Source: Methylobacterium sp. (GTDB taxonomy: Bacteria; Pseudomonadota; Alphaproteobacteria; Rhizobiales; Beijerinckiaceae). From it: 15,115 nucleotides of DNA. Shown here in pieces: positions 1 to 6,043 of the stretch. The translations under genes were made by a program, and so were the position numbers. Position 1 is the first letter of the stretch, and the number at the start of each line of letters is the position of its first letter. The notes beneath the pieces were generated by a model. The model searched no databases, was not told the origin of the DNA, and saw only the letters and a program-made list of their open reading frames with translations. The stretch lies in NCBI GenBank assembly GCA_021154065.1, contig JAJKJG010000406.1, positions 1 to 15,115 of the forward strand, read 5' to 3'.

Positions 1-894
1 CTGCGCCAGGTCAAGCACGGCAACGAGATGCTGCTGCGCGAGAAGTTCGACGCCGAAGCGATCCTCAGCGACATCGAGGTCCGGCGCGCCACCTCCTTCC
101 CGGGCGTGCCGACGATGTGGATCGCGCTCGCGAACCACCCCGGCATCGAGAGCCGCGACCTGTCCTCGCTGCGCTTCTGCGGCTCCGGGGGCGCCTCGCT
201 GCCGGTCGAGGTCGGGGCCCGCTTCGAGCGCCTCACCGGCCACAAGCTCGGCGGCGGCTGGGGCATGACCGAGACCGCGCCTGCCGGCACCAACCTGCCG
301 CTCGACGGCCCGGGCAAGCCCGGCTCGATGGGCGTGCCGCTGCCCGGCATCGAGATGGGCATCCGCGCGCTCGACGACCCCCGCCTGGAGCTCGGGCCGA
401 ACCAGAAGGGCGAGATCGCGATCCGGGCCAGGAACGTCATGAAGGGCTACTGGAACCGGCCCGAGGAGACGGCGGCGGCCTTCGTCGACGGCTGGTTCCT
501 CACCGGCGACATCGGCCACATGGACGAGGACGGCTACTTCTTCCTCGTCGACCGCAAGAAGGACATGATCATCTCGGGCGGCTTCAACGTCTATCCGCGG
601 GTGATCGAGGAGGCGGTCTACGAGCACCCGGACGTCGAGGAGGCGATCGTCGTCAGCGTGCCCGACGCCTATCGCGGCGAGGCCGCAAAGGCCTTCGTCA
701 AGCTGCGCGAGGGCAGCCCGCCGCTGACGCTCGAGGCGCTGCGCGCGTTTCTCGCGGACAAGATCGGCCGCCACGAGATGCCGGCGGCGCTCGAGATCCG
801 CGACCACCTCCCGCGCACCGCCGTCGGCAAGCTCTCGAAGAAGGAGCTCGTCGAGGAGGAGCGCGCGAAGGCGGCGCTGCGCGAGGCGTCGTGA
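1..894 (+). CDS. pimA: Acyl-CoA synthetase (AMP-forming), PimA-like dicarboxylate--CoA ligase, 3' part
   Basis: This is the C-terminal 297 residues of an ANL-superfamily acyl-CoA synthetase; the frame is open from base 1, so the 5' part lies outside the window. Enzymes of this family make an acyl-adenylate from a carboxylic acid and ATP and then form the acyl-CoA. Visible motifs, numbered in the fragment, are GWGMTE at 86-91 (adenylate-binding motif), TGD at 168-170 (ribose-binding Asp), the hinge region DRKKDMIISGGFNVYP ending near 199, and PRTAVGKLSKKEL near the end, whose Lys at about 277 is the catalytic lysine of the adenylation half-reaction. The C-terminal swivel domain is complete. 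The pimA symbol rests on the general sequence and on the pimC- and pimD-like genes directly downstream; a long- or medium-chain fatty acid ligase is the alternative. No thiolase gene separates it from pimC. Confidence 0.8.
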   Translation: MRQVKHGNEMLLREKFDAEAILSDIEVRRATSFPGVPTMWIALANHPGIESRDLSSLRFCGSGGASLPVEVGARFERLTGHKLGGGWGMTETAPAGTNLPLDGPGKPGSMGVPLPGIEMGIRALDDPRLELGPNQKGEIAIRARNVMKGYWNRPEETAAAFVDGWFLTGDIGHMDEDGYFFLVDRKKDMIISGGFNVYPRVIEEAVYEHPDVEEAIVVSVPDAYRGEAAKAFVKLREGSPPLTLEALRAFLADKIGRHEMPAALEIRDHLPRTAVGKLSKKELVEEERAKAALREAS

Positions 895-917
895 GCTCCT
901 GTTCCATCCTTTTCCGG

Positions 918-1012
918 GTCATCCCGGCCGAAGCGAAGCGGAGAGCCGGGATCCACAGCGCCGGCGCGCGGGAGTGGGTCCGGGTCTTCGCTGCGCTTCG
1001 CCCGGGACGACC
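918..1012. repeat. Intergenic palindromic repeat, copy 1 (pimA-pimC gap)
   Basis: The 159-bp gap between the ligase gene and pimC is mostly filled by an element beginning GTCATCCCGGCCG and ending CGCCCGGGACGAC. The two ends are imperfect inverted repeats of each other (GTCATCCCGGCCG against GTCGTCCCGGGCG). Inside are GAAGCGAAGCGG and CTTCGCTGCGCTTCG, which can also pair. A related copy fills the next gap at 2264-2358, and the element at 5768-5966 shares parts of the core. In RNA it would fold into a stable hairpin inside the operon transcript. Confidence 0.75.
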
Positions 1013-1053
1013 CGCTTTGTGAGACAACACTGAACAAGAAAAGGAGCCCCCCC

Positions 1054-2253
1054 ATGGACCTCCGCTTCACCCCCGAGGAGACCGCCTTCCGCGAGGAAGT
1101 CCGCGAATTCTTCCGCACCGCGCTGCCGGCGCGCATCCGCGACAAGCTCATCATGGGCCACCACGCCTCGAAGGACGAGCTCGTCGAGTGGACGCGGATC
1201 CTCAACGCCAAGGGCTGGGCGGTGCCGCACTGGCCGGTCGAATGGGGCGGCACCGGCTGGGACCCGGTGCGGCAGTACATCTTCCAGGACGAGATGCAGC
1301 AGGCGCCGGCGCCCTCGCCGCTGCCGTTCGGCGTCAGCATGGTCGGGCCGGTGATCATCGCCTTCGGCTCGGAGGCGCAGAAGCGCCGCTTCCTGCCGCG
1401 CATCGCCAATCTCGACGACTGGTGGTGCCAGGGCTTCTCCGAGCCCGGCTCCGGCTCCGACCTCGCCTCGCTCAAGACGACGGCGAAGCGCGACGGCGAC
1501 GCCTACGTCGTCACCGGCCAGAAGACCTGGACGACGCTCGGGCAATACGCCGACTGGATCTTCGTGCTCGCCCGCACCGACATGGCGGTAAAGAAGCAGG
1601 AGGGCATCTCCTTCCTCCTCATCGACATGAAGACGCCCGGCATCACGGTGCGCCCGATCCGCACCATCGACGGCGGCGAGGAGGTCAACGAGGTCTTCCT
1701 CGACGACGTGCGCGTGCCGGCCGAGAACCTCGTCGGGCAGGAGAACAAGGGCTGGGACTACGCCAAGTTCCTGCTCGGCAACGAGCGCGTCGGCATCGCC
1801 CGCGTCGGCGTCTCGAAGGAGCGCCTGCGCCGCATCAAGGAGCTCGCCCGGCTCGAGCGCATCGGCGAGGTGCCGCTGATCGAGACGACCCGCTTTCGCG
1901 AGAAGCTCGCCGCGGTCGAGATCGAGCTCAAGGCGCTGGAGATGACGCAGCTGCGCGTCGTCGCCGCCGAGCGCCATCGCGAGAAGGGCAAGCCGGATCC
2001 TGCCTCTTCGATCCTCAAGATCAAGGGCTCGGAGATCCAGCAGGCGACGACCGAGCTCTTGATGGAGGTGGTCGGTCCCTACGCCCTGCCCTACCAGGAC
2101 GAGCCCGAGCACGGCCAGAACGAGCCGCCGATCGGCCCCGACTGGGCCGGCTCCGTCGCGCCGACCTATTTCAACTGGCGCAAGATCTCGATCTACGGCG
2201 GCTCGAACGAGATCCAGCGGAACATCATCGCCAAGGCGATACTGGGGCTTTGA
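1054..2253 (+). CDS. pimC: Pimeloyl-CoA dehydrogenase-type acyl-CoA dehydrogenase, large subunit
   Basis: A 399-residue FAD-dependent acyl-CoA dehydrogenase, closely resembling the PimC large subunit of the pimeloyl-CoA dehydrogenase of Rhodopseudomonas palustris as I recall it. It would oxidise a dicarboxylyl- or acyl-CoA to the 2-enoyl-CoA and pass electrons to ETF. The start is set by AAGGAG at 1041-1046, 7 bases before the ATG. The flavin/substrate signature GFSEPGSGSD lies at residues 127-136, followed by GQKTWTT. The C-terminal end has IYGGSNEIQRNII, with Gly where MCAD-type enzymes carry the catalytic Glu. Glu244 in LGNERVGIAR aligns instead with the base of isovaleryl- and long-chain-type enzymes, so catalysis probably uses that residue. 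It is followed after 123 bp by the small subunit, as expected for an alpha2beta2 enzyme. Substrate specificity is inferred. Confidence 0.88.
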   Translation: MDLRFTPEETAFREEVREFFRTALPARIRDKLIMGHHASKDELVEWTRILNAKGWAVPHWPVEWGGTGWDPVRQYIFQDEMQQAPAPSPLPFGVSMVGPVIIAFGSEAQKRRFLPRIANLDDWWCQGFSEPGSGSDLASLKTTAKRDGDAYVVTGQKTWTTLGQYADWIFVLARTDMAVKKQEGISFLLIDMKTPGITVRPIRTIDGGEEVNEVFLDDVRVPAENLVGQENKGWDYAKFLLGNERVGIARVGVSKERLRRIKELARLERIGEVPLIETTRFREKLAAVEIELKALEMTQLRVVAAERHREKGKPDPASSILKIKGSEIQQATTELLMEVVGPYALPYQDEPEHGQNEPPIGPDWAGSVAPTYFNWRKISIYGGSNEIQRNIIAKAILGL

Positions 2254-2263
2254 AACATGCGCG

Positions 2264-2358
2264 GTCATCCCGGCCGGAGCGAAGCGGAGAGCCGGGATCC
2301 ACGACACGCGCCGGCGCTATGGATCCCGGATAGCCGCTGCGCAGCTTCCGGGACGACC
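2264..2358. repeat. Intergenic palindromic repeat, copy 2 (pimC-pimD gap)
   Basis: Second copy of the element at 918-1012. It starts GTCATCCCGGCCGGAGCGAA, continues GCGGAGAGCCGGGATCC, and has a right half GGATCCCGGATAGCC ... CTTCCGGGACGACC that is its imperfect reverse complement. The GGATCC/GGATCC and CCGGGA/TCCCGG blocks can form a long stem. It sits in the 123-bp gap between two genes whose products must assemble together, and ends about 18 bases before the pimD ATG, just upstream of its weak AGGGGAC ribosome-binding site. Confidence 0.75.
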
Positions 2359-2376
2359 AGTTGAACAGGGGACGGG

Positions 2377-3519
2377 ATGGATTTCGATCTCACCGACGAA
2401 CAGCGGCTCCTGAAGGAGAGCGTCGACCGGCTCGTCGCCGACCGCTATGCCTTCGAGGACCGGCGGCGCTACGCGCAGGAGCCCGAGGGTTTCAGCCGCT
2501 CCGTGTGGCGGCAGTATGCCGAGCTCGGCTTGCTCGGGCTGCCCTTCGCCGAGGAGCATGGCGGCTTCGGCGGCGGCGCGGTCGAGACCATGATCGTCAT
2601 GGAGGCGTTCGGGCGCGCGCTCGCGCTAGAGCCCTATCTCGCGACCGTCATCCTCGGCGGCGGCTTCCTGCGCCATGGCGCGAGCGACGCGCAGCGCGCC
2701 GAGCTGATCCCGCGGATCGCCGCCGGCGAGCTGACGCTTGCCTTCGCGCACACCGAGCGCCAGTCGCGCCACGACCTGTTCGACGTCGCGACGACGGCAA
2801 AGCGCGACGGCTCGGGCTATGTGCTCGAAGGCGAGAAGGGCGTCGTTGTGCATGGCGACCAGGCGGACAAGCTCGTCGTCACGGCGCGCACCGCCGGCGG
2901 ACGGCGCGACCGCCGCGGCATCACGCTTTTCCTCGTCGACGCCGACGCGCCCGGGCTGTCGCGGCGGGGCTACCCGACGCAGGACGGGCAGCGCGCCGCC
3001 GAGGTCTCGCTCGCGAATGTCCGCGTCGGGCCGGAGGCGGTGATCGGGCCGCCGGACGACGCGCTGCCGCTCGTCGAGCGCGTCGTCGACGAGGCGATCG
3101 CGGCGCTTTGCGCCGAGGCCGTCGGCGGCATGGGCGAGATGCACCGGCTCACCATCGACTACCTCAAGACCCGCAAGCAGTTCGGCGTGCCGATCGGCTC
3201 CTTCCAGGCGCTGCAGCACCGCGGCGCCGACATGTTCGTGGCGCTTGAGCAGGCGCGCTCGATGGCGATGTTCGCGACCATGATGGCGCAGGACGAGAAC
3301 GCCGCCGAGCGCCGCAAGGCGGCCTCCGCCGCGAAGGTGCAGATCGGCCGCTCCGGCCGCTTCATCGGCCAGCAGGCGATCCAGCTCCACGGCGGCGTCG
3401 GCATGACGATGGAGTTTTCTGTCGGCCACTACTTCAAGCGCGTCACCATGATCGACACGCTGTTCGGCGACGCCGACCATCACCTCGCGCTTGTGGCGGA
3501 AGCGGGAGGGTTGGTGTGA
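2377..3519 (+). CDS. pimD: Pimeloyl-CoA dehydrogenase-type acyl-CoA dehydrogenase, small subunit
   Basis: A 380-residue acyl-CoA dehydrogenase homologue that matches the PimD small subunit as I recall it, including the MDFDLTDEQRLLKESVDRL start and the HGGVGMTMEFSVGHYFKR region at about 338-355. The usual signature with SEPxxGSD is degenerate here (AFAHTERQSRHD, near 122-133), and the C-terminal catalytic Glu position reads LFGDADHHL. This half of the dimer therefore probably lacks a complete active site and completes that of PimC. The arginine-containing segment YLKTRKQFG is conserved. The ATG has only a modest ribosome-binding site (AGGGGAC, 2367-2373). The last 40 bases overlap the 3' end of the convergent SCO1 gene. 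Confidence 0.86.
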   Translation: MDFDLTDEQRLLKESVDRLVADRYAFEDRRRYAQEPEGFSRSVWRQYAELGLLGLPFAEEHGGFGGGAVETMIVMEAFGRALALEPYLATVILGGGFLRHGASDAQRAELIPRIAAGELTLAFAHTERQSRHDLFDVATTAKRDGSGYVLEGEKGVVVHGDQADKLVVTARTAGGRRDRRGITLFLVDADAPGLSRRGYPTQDGQRAAEVSLANVRVGPEAVIGPPDDALPLVERVVDEAIAALCAEAVGGMGEMHRLTIDYLKTRKQFGVPIGSFQALQHRGADMFVALEQARSMAMFATMMAQDENAAERRKAASAAKVQIGRSGRFIGQQAIQLHGGVGMTMEFSVGHYFKRVTMIDTLFGDADHHLALVAEAGGLV

Positions 3520-4232
3520 GATGAGCGCCGCCGCGAGCGCGCGCCGGCGCCGTCCTCCAGGAGCAGGGTGCGCACGTCGTTGAGCACGAGCTTCGGGTCG
3601 AAGAAATCGAGGCTGTAGATGTTGCGCACCTGGCCGGCGCGGTCGATCAGGAAGGCGCGGAAGACGTGGCTCAGCGGCCCGCCGGCCGACGCCGGGTCGG
3701 CTTTCGCGTCGACCGCCTGGTTATAGGCGGCGAGCACCGGCGCAAGCGCCGCGCGGTCGGGCGCGGTGAGGAACAGCCATTCGGGGGCGGCGGCAGCGGC
3801 CGAGCGGAACTGCGCCGCGTAGTCGCGCATCGTCTGCGGCGTGTCGTGCTCGGGGTCGAAGCTTATCGTCACGAGGCGCATGCGGCGCGAGACGCGCCTG
3901 TCCTTCGCGGCGAGGTCCTGCAGCTGCGACATGTCGAGCGAGGCCGCCGGGCAGAGGTCGCCGCAGCGCGTGTAGATGAAGGCGACGACGCTTATGCGGT
4001 CGAGAAGGAGCTGGCGCAGCGCCTGCTCGCGCCCGTCCTCGTCGAGCACGCGGCCGTCGCCGGCGGCCTTGATCGGCGGCAGGCTGTAGCTGCCCGGCGC
4101 TGGAAGCGGAAACGCGTAGCGGGAGCGCACGCCGGCGCCCGGCGGCGGCGCGTGCCCCTCATGCGCCCCGGCCACTGGCACCGACGCCAGCGCGATTGCG
4201 ACGAGCCCCGCGGCGAGGCCTGCGCCGCCCAT
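3480..4232 (-). CDS. SCO1/SenC-family copper chaperone, periplasmic
   Basis: A 250-residue thioredoxin-fold protein of the SCO1/SenC/PrrC family, which delivers copper to cuproenzymes. Residues 1-23 form a signal peptide (hydrophobic GLAAGLVAIALASVPVAGA, cleavage likely after AGA), and the mature end starts HEGHAP, a possible extra metal ligand. The copper site is complete: YTRCGDLCP with Cys90 and Cys94, and His189 in LSHVFRAF. The ATG lies two bases after the mtoX stop (TAGCGATG) and has no good ribosome-binding site, so translation is probably coupled to mtoX. Linkage of an SCO1 gene to mtoX is reported for bacterial methanethiol oxidases, and its likely client is that enzyme. The last 19 or so residues are Arg/Ser-rich, look unconserved and run into the antisense of pimD. 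Confidence 0.85.
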   Translation of the reverse strand: MGGAGLAAGLVAIALASVPVAGAHEGHAPPPGAGVRSRYAFPLPAPGSYSLPPIKAAGDGRVLDEDGREQALRQLLLDRISVVAFIYTRCGDLCPAASLDMSQLQDLAAKDRRVSRRMRLVTISFDPEHDTPQTMRDYAAQFRSAAAAAPEWLFLTAPDRAALAPVLAAYNQAVDAKADPASAGGPLSHVFRAFLIDRAGQVRNIYSLDFFDPKLVLNDVRTLLLEDGAGARSRRRSSHTNPPASATSAR

Positions 4233-4234
4233 CG

Positions 4235-5572
4235 CTATTGCGTGTAGAGCGCCGCCGCCCCGAACGCCATCATGTGCGGCCGCCCGAGCTTCTCGGCCGA
4301 AAAATCGATCTCGAAGCGGGGCGCGAGCTCCTTGCCGTCCCAGGCGTAGGCCTTGAGGAACTGCTCGTTGTCGGCGCCGGTCTTGTCCCAGTTCGAGAGC
4401 ACCGACGACGTGTAGTAGAGCCGTTTCCCGTCCCAGCTCTGCGACACCATGTTGAGCTGGGCGCCGATCTTCTTCTCGAGGATCTGCTTCGGCTTGTGCG
4501 GGTCGGAGACGTCATAGACCCGCGTCGTGCCGTCCATGAAGGTGTCGACGAACAGCGTCTTGTCGTCGGCCGAGAGGCTGATGTCGACCGGGATCATCCC
4601 CTTGCCCGGCTCGCCGATGTCGGCGACCTCCTTCGCCTTCCAGGCGCCGCCCTCGTCCTCGTAGACGAGCCAGATCTTCGAGGTCAGCGCCGTCGTCGTG
4701 AAGGCGTAGTTGTTGTGCGGGCCCCAGGCCCAGCGCACCTCGAGCGGCACGCCCGGCACGTGCAGCACCTGCTTCGGCTGGCGGGCGTGGAAGTCCCAGA
4801 GCACCATGGTCTGGCCGAACTTCTTCATCGCCTCGGCGTCCTTCGCCATCTCGCCGAACGGCCGCATGTAGTTCTCGAGCCCGGTGAAGGACGAGGTCAG
4901 CATGACGTTCTTGCGCGGCAGGATGCGGGCGTCGTAGCCGTAGCCGTCGGCGACCTTCTCGATCTTGGCGCCCTTCGGGTCCTTGTCGGTCGGCAGCCAG
5001 TGCGTCGCGATGTAGGTGCCGTCGTTCGAGTACTCGACGAGCGCCGCCTGCCCGGTCTTGCTCTTGTTCGACAGGCTCGGGATCAGCATGCGGCCGGGGA
5101 GCGCATAGGCGCCGTGCGGGCCGGCGGCGCCGCCGCTCTTCTCGACGAAGTCGTCGATGGTCTTGACGAGCTTCGGCGCCGCGGGGTCGCTCGCGACGTC
5201 GAAGATGAAGATCTTCGAGTCCGACAGGCCGGCGGCCCAGAACTGGCGCCGGTCGTCGGTAAAGCCGCCGTGATGCGCCTCGTGGCGCCCGCCGACCGAG
5301 ACCGACTTGATCGCCTTGCCGAAAGTGGGCGAGCCTTTTCGCACGTCGACGGTGACGAGCTTGTCGGAGCCGTCGCCCATGCCCTCGACGCCGAGCGTCC
5401 AGACATAGACGTAGTCCTCCTCGCCGGTGATCTTCGCCATGTAGGGCGACTGGCAGGTCTCGTCGGCAAGCGCCGGCAACGATGCGCCGGCAAGCAGCGC
5501 GAGGGCGGCAGTGCCGCAGAGAAGCCCGCGAACGCGTGGCGACAATCGCTGCCGTGATGTGACCTGCGTCAT
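4235..5572 (-). CDS. mtoX: Methanethiol oxidase, SBP56 (selenium-binding protein) family, periplasmic
   Basis: A 445-residue SBP56/SELENBP1-family beta-propeller protein. Bacterial members are copper-dependent methanethiol oxidases that turn methanethiol into formaldehyde, hydrogen sulfide and hydrogen peroxide. The N-terminus is a signal peptide: Arg-rich start, hydrophobic GLLCGTAALALLAGASL, cleavage likely after ALA at residue 36, giving a periplasmic protein. Family landmarks are GGRHEAHHGGF (His97, His100, His101, comparable to the ELHHSGW segment of human SELENBP1), GPHGAY with His153, SQSWDGKRLYYTSS near 377-390 and the C-terminal GRPHMMAFG with His433. The start is fixed by GAGGAGG at 5578-5584, 5 bases before the ATG. 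The SCO1 copper chaperone gene follows directly, supporting a copper enzyme. The mauG gene reported near other mtoX genes is not present here. The source of methanethiol is not indicated. Confidence 0.85.
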   Translation of the reverse strand: MTQVTSRQRLSPRVRGLLCGTAALALLAGASLPALADETCQSPYMAKITGEEDYVYVWTLGVEGMGDGSDKLVTVDVRKGSPTFGKAIKSVSVGGRHEAHHGGFTDDRRQFWAAGLSDSKIFIFDVASDPAAPKLVKTIDDFVEKSGGAAGPHGAYALPGRMLIPSLSNKSKTGQAALVEYSNDGTYIATHWLPTDKDPKGAKIEKVADGYGYDARILPRKNVMLTSSFTGLENYMRPFGEMAKDAEAMKKFGQTMVLWDFHARQPKQVLHVPGVPLEVRWAWGPHNNYAFTTTALTSKIWLVYEDEGGAWKAKEVADIGEPGKGMIPVDISLSADDKTLFVDTFMDGTTRVYDVSDPHKPKQILEKKIGAQLNMVSQSWDGKRLYYTSSVLSNWDKTGADNEQFLKAYAWDGKELAPRFEIDFSAEKLGRPHMMAFGAAALYTQ

Positions 5573-5690
5573 GGCTGCCTCCTCGTGGCTGCGGCCCTGA
5601 TCGGCGCGGCCGCGATGCGCCTCCGCTTGCAACGAACCGCTCTGGGCAAGGCCGCCGGAGGCGACGCCGCCTCGTCCGGGACAGAAGCTC

Positions 5691-5732
5691 ATGCTTTGCC
5701 GTTGCGCCGCCGGAGTCAATGGCGGCGCAACG
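5691..5732 (-). promoter_or_regulatory. Possible mtoX promoter with a 12-bp perfect dyad around the -35 box
   Basis: CGTTGCGCCGCC (5700-5711) and GGCGGCGCAACG (5721-5732) are perfect inverted repeats separated by 9 bases. On the minus strand the 9-base centre contains TTGACT (5714-5719), a good -35 hexamer. It is followed after 17 bases by AAGCAT (5691-5696), a weak -10. This would start an mtoX-SCO1 transcript with a leader of about 110 bases. A regulator binding the dyad would compete with RNA polymerase. The dyad could instead be an RNA hairpin; no U-tract follows it on either strand, so an intrinsic terminator is unlikely. Confidence 0.4.
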
Positions 5733-5767
5733 ATGCGGCGCGCCGGCGAGGCCTCTGCGAACGATGA

Positions 5768-5966
5768 ATTCGGCGCCGCTTCGCGGCGAGTTCTTGCGCT
5801 GGGTCCCGGATAGCCTTCCACTCCGCTTCGCTGCGTTACAGGCTTCCGGGAAAGCGCGGTTGAGGGTTTGGGCGCAGCTCTCTCCACTGCTTTCCCGGGC
5901 GCATGCAGCGAAAGCGGAATGCGACCCGGGACCCAGCGCAAGACTCGCCGCGAAGCGGCCCCGAAT
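5768..5966. repeat. Long inverted repeat element in the mtoX-regB intergenic region
   Basis: Arms 5775-5809 and 5926-5959 are reverse complements apart from one unpaired base. GCCGCTTCGCGGCGAG pairs with CTCGCCGCGAAGCGGC, and CTTGCGCTGGGTCCCGG pairs with CCGGGACCCAGCGCAAG. ATTCGG/CCGAAT extends the arms outward to 5768 and 5966. An inner pair (CCGCTTCGCTGC, GCAGCGAAAGCGG) extends the fold. The interior holds CCCGGATAGCC and GGCTTCCGGGA blocks shared with the repeats at 918 and 2264. No ORF worth calling lies inside. The rest of the 470-bp gap holds the dyad at 5700-5732, and I see nothing recognisable in 5967-6043. Confidence 0.8.
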
Positions 5967-6043
5967 CTTCTTGCCTCCGAGCGCCCAGACGACACCGCCG
6001 GCGTCGCGGTAGGAATCCCGCCGCCGCCGTCGTATCTCACGCC

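Noticed and set aside
919..2307. 462-codon minus-strand ORF antisense to pimC
   Set aside because: It mirrors the codon structure of pimC, has low-complexity Arg/Leu/Asp/Gly composition and runs into the flanking repeats; pimC has clear family motifs and a ribosome-binding site.
918..2358. CRISPR or direct-repeat array from the two similar elements
   Set aside because: Only two copies about 1.3 kb apart in separate intergenic gaps, each palindromic and not regularly spaced.
4196..5557. 453-codon plus-strand ORF antisense to mtoX
   Set aside because: Composition is typical of GC-rich antisense frames, no recognisable domain, while the minus strand encodes a complete SBP56 protein.
5700..5732. 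Intrinsic terminator
   Set aside because: The hairpin is strong but no T-rich tract follows on either strand, and it lies upstream of both divergent genes rather than downstream of one.
5768..5966. Insertion sequence or transposase remnant
   Set aside because: The inverted repeat has no transposase-coding capacity inside its loop of about 116 bp; a non-autonomous repeat is all that can be supported.
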